A stretch of DNA of 64,000 nucleotides, from NCBI RefSeq assembly GCF_016904885.1, contig NZ_JADWYI010000001.1, positions 9,233,224-9,297,223 of the forward strand, read 5' to 3'. The stretch comes from Archangium primigenium. GTDB lineage: Bacteria; Myxococcota; Myxococcia; Myxococcales; Myxococcaceae. The notes below the pieces were generated by a model. That model worked only from the letters and a program-made list of their open reading frames with translations, did not search any database and was not told the DNA's origin. Positions 42,680 to 52,511 of this stretch are shown here, in pieces. A program made the translations under genes and the position numbers. Within the stretch, counting starts at the first letter, position 1. Each line of letters starts with the position of its first letter.

Positions 42680-45600
42680 TCAGCGGTTGATGACGAAGCC
42701 GCAGGCGGAGTCGAGCACCACCTTGGCGCCCCGGAGCGCGGTGAGCAGCCGTTCGTAGTGGGCGTACTCGGCATCGAGCTGCGCCTGCACGGCCTCGGCC
42801 CCGAGCCCCTGGTGCGTGAGCGACAGCTTCATGCGCGCGAGGGCCCCGTCCCGCTCGGCCTCCACGGCCTCCCGCGCGCGCGCCTGGAGCGTGCCCATCT
42901 CCGCCTCGGCGGCCTTCTGCGCCACCGGCACGCCCGCGTCCACGAAGGCCGCGAAGCCCGGGAAGGCGCGCGCCACCTCGTCGCCCTTGAGCGAGCGGCC
43001 ATCGGTCTCCAGCGCGGACAGCACCTTCGTGTCCATCACCGGCCCCGAGGGGCCCTCCACCACCGCCACGTGCACGAGCGTGCGCTCCAGGAAGCGCGCG
43101 AGCTGACGGCTCGGCACCCGCGCGCCCGGCGAGGTGTCCTCGGGCTCGGGCAGCTGCACGTGGTAGAGCAGCTCCACGCCCCGCGCCTTGAGCGGCCCGC
43201 GCCGCTCGATGAAGCGCGCCGCGCTGCGGCCATACGGCCCGTCGCGCAGGAAGCCGAACAGCGCCTCCACGATGGCGTGGCCCGTGGCGTAGTACTCCAG
43301 CTCCTCGGCCTCCACCGCCGTGTCGCGCCAGAAGGTGCCCAGCACCGTGCGGTCCTCGTTGATGTCGATGCCCGGCAGGCCCTCCACCTTGAGCGCGTGG
43401 CCGAACTGGAAGGCGCACTGGAAGGCGTCCACCTGCTCGTCCGTGTCCACGCCGATGCCCACCCGGCGCGCCAGCTCCGTCACCGCCTCCTCCAGGCGCT
43501 CGTCCAGGTCGCGCGCCACGCTCCACAAGCCCTCCTCGAGCGGCGGCGCGCCGTCCTCCTCCTCGTCCTCCACGCCCATGCGCTCCTGGGCCCGCTTCAC
43601 CAGCCGCGCCACGGCGTCCTTGTCGAACGAGCGGATGTCGAGCAGCGGGTCATACGCGCGCTTCACCTGCGCCCGCGCCGCCTCCACCTTCGTCTTGAGC
43701 TCCGAGGCGTACGCCACGCGCGACTCGCGCGGCAGCAGCGCCAGCTCGGTGAGCCGGTCCTCCACCTCCTCGAGCACCGCGTCCAGGCCGCCCACCGTCT
43801 CGCCGAACACGCCCACCGCGTCCGCCAGCAGCATCAACACGTCCGAGGCCAGCGTGCCCGCCGGGTCGAAGACGTGGATCTCCACCGGGTGGTTCTGCCC
43901 GATGCGGTCCAGGCGGCCGATGCGCTGCTCCACCGTGGCCGGGCTCCAGGGCAGGTCGTAGTGCACCAGGTGGTGGGCGAACTGGAAGTTGCGGCCCTCG
44001 CCGCCCACCTCCGTGCACAGGAGCACCTTGGGGCCCTCGGGGTCGCGGAAGCGCGCCACCTGCCGGTCGCGCTCCACCAGGGGCAGGTCGCCATGGTAGG
44101 CGAGCGCCTCGATGCCCTCGCGCCCCAGCTCCGCGCGCAGGGCCTCCAGGGTGTCGCGGCTCTCGGTGAAGACGAGCACCTTGGCCGCGCGCTCGGCGCT
44201 CCAGACGTCGCGCAGCACACTGAGGAAGGCGCTGAACTTCGCATCGCGCGCGGGCAGCGTGAGCGTGCCGGCCACGCCCGCGAGCGCCTTGTTGCCGCGC
44301 AGGGCCTCGCCGAACGCGGCGGGGCTCGACTCCAGGCGGCGCAAGAGGTTGCCCAGGGGCGCGCCGCGCAGGGAGGACGTGGCGAGCGCGGCGAGCGCGG
44401 CGTCGCGCGTTTGAATCTCCTCGGCGGACAGCGTCACCGGGTGGCGGTGCAGGCGGCGCGTGGAGAAGCCGCCCACCACGGCGCGCCGGTTGCGCACCAG
44501 CCGGTCCGACAGGCTGTACGTCTCCGCCAGGTGCTGCAGGAGCGCGTCGCGATCCTTCAGCGTGCCGAGCACGGCGTCATCCGGGAAGCGCGCGGCCAGG
44601 GCCTTCACCGCGCCGCCCGCGTCCTCGCCCTCGAGCAGCCCGCGCACCGCGCGGCTCAGCTCCTCCTGCCGCGCGAGCCGCCGCTCGAAGCCCTCCACCG
44701 TGGGCGCGGTGGCCGCGTCGATGAGGGTGAGCAGGCCGTGGTACTCGGCCGGGTCGAGCTGCATGGGCGTGGCGGTGAGCAGCAAGAGGCCCCAGCTGTT
44801 GGCCGCCAGGCCCTCGGCGGCGGCGAAGGCCTTCTCGCCCTTGAGGTGGTGCGCCTCGTCGATGATGACCAGGTCCCAGAAGGCGTCCTCGTCCGCCACG
44901 GCGCGGCGGTGCTCCTCGGTGCGCGCGAGCATCTCCAGGCTCGTCACCACCAGGGGGAAGCGCGCCCAGGGGGACACCTCGGGCTGCTCCTTGAGCGAGC
45001 TCGCGTAGCGGTCCGAGTCCATCAGCGTGAAGAGCTGGTTGAACTTGTGGAACAGCTCCACGAGCCACTGCACGGTGAGGTGGCTCGGGGCCACCACCAG
45101 CACGCGTCGCGCGAGCCCCGACAGGCGCAGGGCGCTGAACACCATGCCCGCTTCGATCGTCTTGCCCAGGCCCACCTCGTCGGCGAGCACGAAGCGGGGC
45201 CGGCGCGCGCTGAGCACGCGCTGCACCACGCCCACCTGGTGGGGCTTGACCATCACCCGGCTGGCCAGGAGCGCGCCCAGCGCGTCACAGCGCCGCTCGT
45301 CGTCGAGCACCAGGGCCTGCTTGCGCAGGGTGAAGGCGCGCGCCTCGCCCACGCGGCCCTCGCGCAGCGTGGACAGCACGTCCGAGCGGGGCGCGAGCGC
45401 GTGCACCTCGGACTCGGGCAGCTCGTCCTCCTCGTCCGTGTCCGTGTAGCGGATGACGTAGCGGCGCAGGCCCCGGCCGCCCTCCTCCTCGCCCAGCACG
45501 GAGGCGCGTCGGCCCCGGGTGGTGCGCACCGGCTCGCCCCGCGTGAACGCGTACGGGGCCAGGGTGCCGCCCTTCGTGGACACCAGCACCGGGTCACCCT

Positions 45601-45718
45601 CCCGGGCGGGGAAGAGGACGAGCGCCTTGGCGCCCTCGTCCTGCAACTCGAGCAGATGCCCCACGCCCCACTCGGGCTGGGGGAGATAGCGGACCTTGTT
45701 GCCGGGGACGAAAGACAT
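42680..45718 (-). CDS. rapA: RapA/HepA-type SNF2 ATPase, RNA polymerase recycling factor
   Basis: A 1012-residue Swi2/Snf2 ATPase. The N-terminus MSFVPGNKVRYLPQPEWGVG matches RapA-type Tudor-like domains. Helicase motifs are complete: Walker A DEVGLGKTIEAG, motif II IIDEAHHLKG, motif III LTATPMQ, and motif VI EQRIGRLDRIGQ. In E. coli, RapA binds RNA polymerase and frees it from stalled post-termination complexes. Length matches E. coli RapA (968 residues). ATG 45718 starts at the conserved domain; the ribosome site is weak. Its 3' end marks the right boundary of the islet at 40.6-42.6 kb. Confidence 0.9.
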   Translation of the reverse strand: MSFVPGNKVRYLPQPEWGVGHLLELQDEGAKALVLFPAREGDPVLVSTKGGTLAPYAFTRGEPVRTTRGRRASVLGEEEGGRGLRRYVIRYTDTDEEDELPESEVHALAPRSDVLSTLREGRVGEARAFTLRKQALVLDDERRCDALGALLASRVMVKPHQVGVVQRVLSARRPRFVLADEVGLGKTIEAGMVFSALRLSGLARRVLVVAPSHLTVQWLVELFHKFNQLFTLMDSDRYASSLKEQPEVSPWARFPLVVTSLEMLARTEEHRRAVADEDAFWDLVIIDEAHHLKGEKAFAAAEGLAANSWGLLLLTATPMQLDPAEYHGLLTLIDAATAPTVEGFERRLARQEELSRAVRGLLEGEDAGGAVKALAARFPDDAVLGTLKDRDALLQHLAETYSLSDRLVRNRRAVVGGFSTRRLHRHPVTLSAEEIQTRDAALAALATSSLRGAPLGNLLRRLESSPAAFGEALRGNKALAGVAGTLTLPARDAKFSAFLSVLRDVWSAERAAKVLVFTESRDTLEALRAELGREGIEALAYHGDLPLVERDRQVARFRDPEGPKVLLCTEVGGEGRNFQFAHHLVHYDLPWSPATVEQRIGRLDRIGQNHPVEIHVFDPAGTLASDVLMLLADAVGVFGETVGGLDAVLEEVEDRLTELALLPRESRVAYASELKTKVEAARAQVKRAYDPLLDIRSFDKDAVARLVKRAQERMGVEDEEEDGAPPLEEGLWSVARDLDERLEEAVTELARRVGIGVDTDEQVDAFQCAFQFGHALKVEGLPGIDINEDRTVLGTFWRDTAVEAEELEYYATGHAIVEALFGFLRDGPYGRSAARFIERRGPLKARGVELLYHVQLPEPEDTSPGARVPSRQLARFLERTLVHVAVVEGPSGPVMDTKVLSALETDGRSLKGDEVARAFPGFAAFVDAGVPVAQKAAEAEMGTLQARAREAVEAERDGALARMKLSLTHQGLGAEAVQAQLDAEYAHYERLLTALRGAKVVLDSACGFVINR

Positions 45719-45842
45719 TGTGGGAAACCAATCCTCACGAGCGAGAGAGGGGGCGTGGCTCATAACCGCGGATCGCGCGCGGGGCCACTCCTTGGAGGCC
45801 CGGCCCCGCCCTCGGGGGATGGGCGGGGAAGCCTGGAAAGAC

Positions 45843-45893
45843 GGGGTGTCGTGCGCCCGCGAGCCACTGCCGCTGTCGCCCACCCGACACCCC
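45843..45893. repeat. Widely spaced 9-bp inverted repeat
   Basis: GGGGTGTCG (45843-45851) and CGACACCCC (45885-45893) are perfect arms 33 bp apart in the divergent gap between rapA and the small membrane protein. They could be two sites for one regulator. No other strong element is seen in this 274-bp gap. Confidence 0.35.
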
Positions 45894-45992
45894 ACCAGCC
45901 GTGGGGGCGATTTCCCGTTCGCCGACCCCCGGGCAAGGTGAAGCCCGCTCGTGGACCCCCAATGGGACCGCGAGGGGGGGACACCACCAACC

Positions 45993-46367
45993 ATGCCGAC
46001 ACTCCGCTCGCGACTCGCCGCCCAGGGCGCGCTCGCCCTCCCGCTGGCCCTCACGCTGGCCCTCCTGGGCGTGGCGGGACTCCTCTGGCGCCTGGACCCC
46101 CTCGCCGCGACGCCCCTGGCCCGGGAAGTCCCCTGGGCCCTGTGGGGGATGACCGGCGGCGTCTGGCTCGCGCTGGGCTACGCGGTCGGGTGGCTGTCCC
46201 GGCCCCGCCCCGTCCCCGCGCCCCCGCCCGCCCCCGAGACCGTGGACCTGTCCCGGTTCACCACCGAACAGCTGTACCAGGAGCTGGAGCGGCTCAACCA
46301 GGCCGCGCTCCAGGCGCCCCCAGTCGCGTCCCGGACGGAACCGCCCTCCAAGTTCCACTCATGTTGA
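45993..46367 (+). CDS. Small two-helix membrane protein
   Basis: A 124-residue protein with two hydrophobic segments (GALALPLALTLALLGVAGLLW and ALWGMTGGVWLALGYAVGWL) and a Pro-rich cytoplasmic or periplasmic tail ending in a short helix (TEQLYQELERLNQ). ATG 45993 has GAGGGGGG upstream; a GTG at 45951 is the longer option. No family is recognised. It diverges from rapA and is followed by a small hairpin. Confidence 0.6.
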   Translation: MPTLRSRLAAQGALALPLALTLALLGVAGLLWRLDPLAATPLAREVPWALWGMTGGVWLALGYAVGWLSRPRPVPAPPPAPETVDLSRFTTEQLYQELERLNQAALQAPPVASRTEPPSKFHSC

Positions 46368-46370
46368 AAA

Positions 46371-46387
46371 GTCACCTTCTAGGTGAC
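46371..46387 (+). terminator. Short hairpin after the small membrane protein gene
   Basis: GTCACC-TTCTA-GGTGAC is a perfect 6-bp stem starting 3 bp after the stop. The following 200 bp are less GC-rich than usual and hold no gene; they must contain the promoter of the cytochrome gene at 46591. Confidence 0.4.
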
Positions 46388-46590
46388 ACGGATAATTCCC
46401 ACGATGGTTGAAATCTGAGAAAATCTCCCCTCTAATCCGTTCTGCACGAGAAAACGGCTCTCCCTGGAGTCTCTGGGCAGAGGTCGATTTCCTCGCGGTG
46501 CCAGCCTGGGAGGTAGGGGCGACGGCTGGCGCGACAACCCGGGCCGGACGGGTGCTTTCCCGTCGGGTCCTCACGGAAAAGAGGTCCGCT

Positions 46591-48396
46591 ATGCGCGGTG
46601 GGGATGCACTCGACGTGCGGTCGCACAAGTCTGTTCGTTGGTCGGCCGCCTGGCTCACCGTGCTGCTCACCCTGGTGGGAGGGCGGGAGGCGCGCGCCGA
46701 GACGACCCCCACGGAGCTCCCCGCGCCCCCGAGCGCGGCCGCGGCACCGGGCGCCGAGGACGAGCGCGCCACCGCCACGCCGGTGCTCCTGGCGCTCGAG
46801 GTGGAGGACGGCGAGGGTGTGCCGCTCACGGTGAAGGCGGGCCAGGTCTTCGTCATCAACCAGATCGACCTGCGCGCCGCCCTCACGTCCATCACCCAGG
46901 ACGAGGGCGTGGACGGCCTGCGCCGCCAGGGCGACTTCGCCACGCTCAACTGGAAGGGGCTGGAGCTGGCGGATCAGGAGCCCGTGCTGCTGGCCAACGC
47001 CGACGGCACCTTCACGCGCCGCCGCTTCTACCGCAAGGCGAAGTGGATGGACGACACGAGCCTCATCACCGTGTGGCCCATGGACGCGCGCAACCGCATC
47101 ACCGGCCTGCCCCTGGTGCTCAACATCGGGGGCAATGATCAGCGCCGCCCGAGCGACGACTTCTTCGTGCGCCGCCTGCGCGCCATCCAGACCATCGGCG
47201 ACTGCCGCACCGCCACCGACTGCACCCGCGCGCGCTCGTTCCAGGAGGAGGCGCTCGTGGAGCTGCGCCACGCGCGCTCGGGCGCCACCCCGTTCACGCT
47301 CTCGCGCGACACCACCCAGCTCAAGGTGCTCTGGTCGGCGCGCGCGGGCCTGCCCTACACCATCCCCGTGGTGCAGGTGGACAAGCCCGCGTACGGCTAC
47401 GGCATCTCCGTGGACATCAAGGCGCTGACCGCGCCGCGCTTCAACGGCACCTACCCGGCCGGCTCCAAGATCACCTTCCAGGTGACGCTCAAGGACGGCA
47501 ACGGCAAGCGCCTGCACCCCGAGGGCTCGCTGCCCACGTACAACGAGGTCGTCTTCGGCACCAACGAGACGGGCCTGCAGTACTACCGGGCGTTCTTCGA
47601 TCCGACCACCACCTACTACCGCCGCAAGCACCGCGAGCGGATGATGATGACGCAGATCATCGGCCCGGCGCAGAAGATCCAGCCCGTGCGCACCGTGGTG
47701 CCCCTGGACGACTTCCTCACGCCCGAGGACGTGCAGACGGTGGCCACGTTCGAGCGCGACGGGGTGTACTCGCAGTTCCAGACCTTCCCGCCCGCCAATG
47801 ACCTGTTCGGCGGCGCGTTCGATCCCGCGCACGCCGGCTGGGCGGCGCCGGTGAGCGACACCTGGACGTACACGATTCCCCCCAAGGCCACGCCGGGCAC
47901 CTACCTGGTGACGGTGAAGGGCCGCCGCACCTACCTGGGCGAGGACATCCCCTACAGCCGCACCGTCCCCATCCAGGTGGACAGCCCCAAGCCCACCCAG
48001 GCGCCGCTCACCACGGGCCCGTGCACCACGTGCCACAGCGAGGGCGGCGAGCTGTCCAAGGTCCTGCACGCCAATGACAACCGCGCCGCGTGCGCCGGGT
48101 GCCACGCGCCGCTGGGCTTCGAGCTGGAAGGCCCCATCTTCGTGCGCACCCACTTCATCCACTCGCGCTCGGACCGCTTCGACGCCCCCACCCAGCAGTG
48201 CAACAGCTGCCACCTGACGGCCGAAAGCATCCAGCGCACGAGCAAGGCCGCGTGCATGTCCTGCCACAAGAGCTACCCGGACTCGCACGTGAAGCAGTTC
48301 GGCGCCATCGAGAGCATGTACGTGGGCGGCGGACCGGAGTCCTTCCAGCAGTGCACGGGCAGCTGTCACAAAACGCACCCGGGCAGTAGGCTCTAG
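46591..48396 (+). CDS. Exported multihaem c-type cytochrome
   Basis: A 601-residue secreted protein with a signal peptide (WLTVLLTLVGGREARA, cleavage after Ala36). ATG 46591 is chosen for the AAAGAGG site upstream and the signal peptide. Residues 60-470 lack cysteines and look like beta-sandwich modules. The last 125 residues carry four CXXCH haem sites near 478 (CTTCH), 501 (CAGCH), 537 (CNSCH) and 555 (CMSCH), plus CTGSCH near 588, a CX3CH variant. Free His residues between them can be second ligands. This recalls the haem modules of OmcA/MtrC-type proteins but is much smaller. A redox role outside the cytoplasm is safe; the partner is unknown. Confidence 0.85.
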   Translation: MRGGDALDVRSHKSVRWSAAWLTVLLTLVGGREARAETTPTELPAPPSAAAAPGAEDERATATPVLLALEVEDGEGVPLTVKAGQVFVINQIDLRAALTSITQDEGVDGLRRQGDFATLNWKGLELADQEPVLLANADGTFTRRRFYRKAKWMDDTSLITVWPMDARNRITGLPLVLNIGGNDQRRPSDDFFVRRLRAIQTIGDCRTATDCTRARSFQEEALVELRHARSGATPFTLSRDTTQLKVLWSARAGLPYTIPVVQVDKPAYGYGISVDIKALTAPRFNGTYPAGSKITFQVTLKDGNGKRLHPEGSLPTYNEVVFGTNETGLQYYRAFFDPTTTYYRRKHRERMMMTQIIGPAQKIQPVRTVVPLDDFLTPEDVQTVATFERDGVYSQFQTFPPANDLFGGAFDPAHAGWAAPVSDTWTYTIPPKATPGTYLVTVKGRRTYLGEDIPYSRTVPIQVDSPKPTQAPLTTGPCTTCHSEGGELSKVLHANDNRAACAGCHAPLGFELEGPIFVRTHFIHSRSDRFDAPTQQCNSCHLTAESIQRTSKAACMSCHKSYPDSHVKQFGAIESMYVGGGPESFQQCTGSCHKTHPGSRL

Positions 48397-48431
48397 GCCC
48401 TCGGAAACACCCCTTCCAGGAGGTCTTCGCC

Positions 48432-49595
48432 TTGGCTCGAGTGACGATGCAGACGGCGCGCACCACGCAGGCGGATCCCATCGCCGCGGCCGAGGACCTC
48501 TTGAGACAGTTGGAGGGACGGGAGGAGCCCAAGCTCGTCACCCTCTTCGCCTCGCGGGAGCGGGACCAGCACGCGCTCAACCGCGCCGTGCGCGAGCGGC
48601 TGCCCAAGGGCACGCGCCTGGTGGGCGCCACCACCGCCGGGGAGCTGGACAACCGGGGCATCCACTCGGGCAGCGTGGTGCTGGGCGCGCTGTTCGGCGA
48701 CTTCGAGGTGGGCCTGGGCCTGGGCACGGGCCTGTCCGCGGACGCGGTGAACGCGGGCGCCACCGCCATGCGGCGCGCGGCCCAGGAGCTGGGCGTGCGC
48801 CAGTCCGACCTGGACGCGCGCCGGTACGTGGGCCTCGTCATCGACGACGGCTTTCGCTACAAGAAAGAGGAGTTCCTCCTCGGCATCCTCGAGAAGAACC
48901 AGGCGCTGATGCTCGTGGGCGGCGGGGCCGCGGACCACGAGACGAACCCCGAGCGCCAGTCCGCCCAGTTGCACGTGGACGGCGAGGTCACCACCGACAG
49001 CGTGCTCGTGGCGCTCTTCAAGACCCACGCCCCCTGGGGCGCCCTGCGCTCGCACTGGTACCAGCCCCTGGGCGAGCGCCTCACCATCACCCGCGTGGAC
49101 GACAGCGCCACGCGCGCCCTGGAGATCGACGGCAAGCCAGCGGCCCAGCGCTACGCCGACATGCTCGGTGTGGCGGTGGACGACCTGGAGTTCGGCAAAC
49201 CCCGGGGCTTCGCCGCGCACCCCACCGCGCTCAAGGTGGGCCGCGAGTACTTCATCCGCGCCCCGTGGAAGGTCCTCCCGGATGGCTCCATCCTCTTCGC
49301 CAACCTCCTCGAGGAAGGCAGTGAGCTGGAGCTCATGAAGGCCGGCGACCTGGCGGGCCTCACGCGCACGTTCTTCCAGGAGGAATTGCCCCGCCGCGTG
49401 CAGAAACCCCAGGCGGCGCTGTTGTTCCATTGCAGTGGGCGCATGTGGTACGCGCACGCCACCGAGACGGTTCCCGCGTTGGCGGACAGCTTGCGTCACG
49501 CACCCACTGCGGCTGGAATGAACGTGTACTTCGAAGTCTACTCGGGCTTCCACATCAACACGACGCTGACGGTCCTGGCGTTCGGGGAAAACTGA
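48432..49595 (+). CDS. FIST-domain sensor protein
   Basis: A 387-residue protein with both FIST parts: the N-terminal domain (GTRLVGATTAGELDNRGI) and the C-terminal domain (LFHCSGRMWYAH...GFHINTTLTVLAFGEN). FIST domains are predicted to sense small molecules such as amino acids and often sit beside histidine kinases, as here. The start is TTG 48432, supported by AGGAGG (48418-48423) exactly 8 bases upstream; the next ATG, at 48447, has none. It has no membrane helix or signal peptide. The hybrid kinase follows 3 bp later, so the two are one unit. Confidence 0.87.
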   Translation: MARVTMQTARTTQADPIAAAEDLLRQLEGREEPKLVTLFASRERDQHALNRAVRERLPKGTRLVGATTAGELDNRGIHSGSVVLGALFGDFEVGLGLGTGLSADAVNAGATAMRRAAQELGVRQSDLDARRYVGLVIDDGFRYKKEEFLLGILEKNQALMLVGGGAADHETNPERQSAQLHVDGEVTTDSVLVALFKTHAPWGALRSHWYQPLGERLTITRVDDSATRALEIDGKPAAQRYADMLGVAVDDLEFGKPRGFAAHPTALKVGREYFIRAPWKVLPDGSILFANLLEEGSELELMKAGDLAGLTRTFFQEELPRRVQKPQAALLFHCSGRMWYAHATETVPALADSLRHAPTAAGMNVYFEVYSGFHINTTLTVLAFGEN

Positions 49596-49598
49596 CCC

Positions 49599-52511
49599 AT
49601 GAGCACTCCGGCGGTGTCGGACCAGGAGCCCTTGCGGCTGCTCCTGGTGGCGGGCGAGTCCGAGGGCGCGCGCGTGGTGGAGGTGCTCGAGCGCGCGGGC
49701 CTGAGCTTGCACACACGGCGGGTGGTGTCGCGCGAGGCGTTCCAGGCGGCGCTCGAGGAGCCGTGGTCGCTGGGCATCTGGGCCCCGGGCGCGCCCGCGC
49801 TCGACTTCCGCGAACTCGCGCCCGCGTGGCGCCAGCGCCGGGCCCAGGCGCCCTTCCTCGTCGTGGCGGCGCACTGGGACGAGGCCGAGATGACCGCGGC
49901 CATGGACGCCGAGGTCAACAGCTTCATCGAGATGGATCGCCTGGCGATGCTGGGGCCGGTGGTGCGCCGCGAGCTCAAGCGCACCCAGGAGCGCCGCGCG
50001 GTGGAGCGCGAGCAGGAGCACTCGAGCTGGTTGCTCGAGCGCATCGTGGACAGCCTGCCCTTCGTGCTCTTCGTGAAGGACGCCGAGGAGCGGCGCGTGC
50101 GCGTGGCCAACAAGACGTTCGCCGAGGCCTTCGGGGTCACCAAGGAGTGGCTGCTCGGCAAGCTGGATCACGACTACTTCCCCCCGGAGCAGGCCGACTC
50201 CTTCGTCGCCGTCGACACGGAGATCCTCGAGACGGGCAAGCTCAAGACGTTCGAGGAGCTGGCGCGCACGGGCGGCGTGGACCGCGTCTACGCCACGCGC
50301 AAGCTGCCCTTGTTGGATGACAGCGGCCGGGCGCGCTACGTGCTCGGCATCACCGAGGACATCACCGAGCGCAAGGCGGCCGAGGAGACCCTGCGCCGCT
50401 CCAAGGCGGAGCTGGAGGCGGCCAACCAGCGCCTGGCGGACAACCTGGAGGAGCTCAAGAAGAGCCGCGCCGTGTCCGCGCGCACGCTCGCCAGCTACCA
50501 GCAGCGCGCGCTGCAGATGGAGATCATCCGTCAGCAGAACGAGGACCTGGACCGGCTGGCCACGGAGCTCGCCTGCGCCAAGCGCAACGAGGAGGAGCGC
50601 GCGCGCGAGGCCGAGGCCGCCTTCCGGCTGCGCAGCGAGTTCCTCGCCAACTTCAGCCACGAAATCCGCACGCCGCTCAACGGCATCATCGGCTACTGCG
50701 ACCTGCTCATGCGCGAGGAGGGCAGCCGGCTCACGGCCCACGGCCGGCGCGACCTCAACGTGGTGAAGAAGAACGCGCAGACGCTGCTCGCCCTCATCAA
50801 CGACATCCTGGACCTGTCGAAGATCGAGGCGGGGCGGCTGGAAGTGGTCGTCGAGCGCGTGGACATGGCGGAGCTGGCCGAGGACTGCACCGCCACGGTG
50901 AAGGAGTACCTCAAGGGCAAGGACGTGGAGCTGCGCACGGACATCGACGAGCGCGTGGCCCACGTGCGCACGGACGCGCTCAAGCTGCGGCAGATCCTCC
51001 TCAACCTGCTCAGCAACGCGGCCAAGTTCACCGACTCCGGGGAGATCTGCCTCACCGCGCGCGCCGAGGGCAACGAGGCCGTCTTCGTCGTGGAGGACAC
51101 GGGCCAGGGCATCCCCACCGAGCAGCTGCCCTTCATCTTCGAGAAGTTCCGTCAGGTGGACGGCTCCACCACGCGCAAGGTGGGCGGCACGGGACTGGGG
51201 CTGGCCATCGTGCGCGAGCTGAGCAAGGTGCTCGGCGGCGGCGTGGAGGTGGAGAGCACGCTGGGCCGCGGCACCACCTTCACCGTGCGGCTCGCGGGCG
51301 TGCTGGAGGGGGACACCCTGGGCGCCTCGCGCGAGCTGACCCGGCCCGTGGCCCCCGAGGACGTGGGCGCCGCGCTCGCGCCCATCGCCCGCGGCAGCAC
51401 CGTGCTCGTGGTGGACGACGACGTGCTCGTGCAGCAGCTCATCGTCGGGCAGCTGGAGCCCGCTGGCTTCATCGTGGTGACGGCCTCGGACGGGCTGGAC
51501 GCCCTGCGCAAGGCGCGCGACCTGCGCCCCCAGGCCATCGTGCTGGACATCTACCTGCCGCGCCTGGACGGCTGGAGCGTGCTGTCCACGCTCAAGAGCG
51601 AGCCGGACCTCTCGCGCATCCCCGTCGTCATCATCTCCGTGGAGGAGCAGCGCGCGCGGGGCTTCTCGCTCGGCGCGTGCGAGTACCTGGTCAAGCCCGT
51701 GGAGCCGGACCACCTGGTGGACGTGGTGCGCCGCAGCATCGGCACCGCCGCGGGCGCGGGCGAGGTGCTGGTGGTGGACGACGACGCCTCCACGCGCGAG
51801 CTCGTCAGCCGCAGCTTGCGCCGCGCGGGCTTCTCCACCCACGAGGCCCACAACGGCGAGGACGCCCTGCTCAAGGCGCGCGTCTCCCCGCCCACGCTCG
51901 TGGTGCTCGACCTGATGATGCCCAACCTGGACGGCTTCGAGGTCATCCGCCGCATGCGGGCCGACAAGCTCCAGACGCCCGTGGTGGTGCTCACCGGCAA
52001 GGTGCTGTCCGCCGAGGAGCAGGCCACCCTGCGCGATGGCTTCGCCGGCTTCGTGCAGAAGGGGGGCCACGCGCTCGAGGAGGTCATCGGCCAGGCCAAG
52101 GGTCTGCTCATCAAGCAGAACGCGCAGCGCACCCACCGCCTGCCGCGCATCCTCTACGTGGAGGACAACCCGCAGAACCGCGACATCGTGCGCCGCTACC
52201 TCGGCGGCCTCTTCGAGGTGCTGGAGGCCGAGGACGGGGAGCTGGGCGTGGAGCGCGCCACGCGCGAGACGCCGGACCTCATCCTCATGGACCTGTCCCT
52301 GCCGCGCGTGGATGGCTGGGAGGCCACCCGGCGGCTGCGCCAGGTGCCCGCGGTGGCCCACACCCCCGTCATCGCCGTCACCGCCCACGCGGGACGCGAA
52401 TACCAGGAGAAGGCCTCGGCCGCCGGATGCGACGCCTATCTCACCAAACCCCTGGATCGTGAAGTGTTGCTCGAAACCATCCGAAAGCACCTGGGCAGGA
52501 ATCATGGCTGA
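49599..52511 (+). CDS. Hybrid histidine kinase with PAS domain and three receivers
   Basis: A 970-residue cytoplasmic sensor kinase. A degenerate receiver-like region occupies 10-120, a PAS domain about 145-258, and a coiled coil about 258-340. The phosphoacceptor is His354 in ANFSHEIRTPLNG, followed by an ATPase domain with DTGQGIP and GGTGLGLAIV. Three receivers follow, with acceptors in AIVLDIYLPRLDGW, LVVLDLMMPNLDGF and LILMDLSLPRVDGW. There is no membrane helix, so the input is cytoplasmic, probably from the FIST protein encoded 3 bp upstream. The receiver gene downstream overlaps its stop by 8 bp. Expected to feed a phosphorelay. Confidence 0.92.
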   Translation: MSTPAVSDQEPLRLLLVAGESEGARVVEVLERAGLSLHTRRVVSREAFQAALEEPWSLGIWAPGAPALDFRELAPAWRQRRAQAPFLVVAAHWDEAEMTAAMDAEVNSFIEMDRLAMLGPVVRRELKRTQERRAVEREQEHSSWLLERIVDSLPFVLFVKDAEERRVRVANKTFAEAFGVTKEWLLGKLDHDYFPPEQADSFVAVDTEILETGKLKTFEELARTGGVDRVYATRKLPLLDDSGRARYVLGITEDITERKAAEETLRRSKAELEAANQRLADNLEELKKSRAVSARTLASYQQRALQMEIIRQQNEDLDRLATELACAKRNEEERAREAEAAFRLRSEFLANFSHEIRTPLNGIIGYCDLLMREEGSRLTAHGRRDLNVVKKNAQTLLALINDILDLSKIEAGRLEVVVERVDMAELAEDCTATVKEYLKGKDVELRTDIDERVAHVRTDALKLRQILLNLLSNAAKFTDSGEICLTARAEGNEAVFVVEDTGQGIPTEQLPFIFEKFRQVDGSTTRKVGGTGLGLAIVRELSKVLGGGVEVESTLGRGTTFTVRLAGVLEGDTLGASRELTRPVAPEDVGAALAPIARGSTVLVVDDDVLVQQLIVGQLEPAGFIVVTASDGLDALRKARDLRPQAIVLDIYLPRLDGWSVLSTLKSEPDLSRIPVVIISVEEQRARGFSLGACEYLVKPVEPDHLVDVVRRSIGTAAGAGEVLVVDDDASTRELVSRSLRRAGFSTHEAHNGEDALLKARVSPPTLVVLDLMMPNLDGFEVIRRMRADKLQTPVVVLTGKVLSAEEQATLRDGFAGFVQKGGHALEEVIGQAKGLLIKQNAQRTHRLPRILYVEDNPQNRDIVRRYLGGLFEVLEAEDGELGVERATRETPDLILMDLSLPRVDGWEATRRLRQVPAVAHTPVIAVTAHAGREYQEKASAAGCDAYLTKPLDREVLLETIRKHLGRNHG

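Noticed and set aside
42758-46411. 1217-codon plus-strand frame opposite rapA
   Set aside because: The minus strand carries complete SNF2 helicase motifs. The long open frame results from high GC at third positions.
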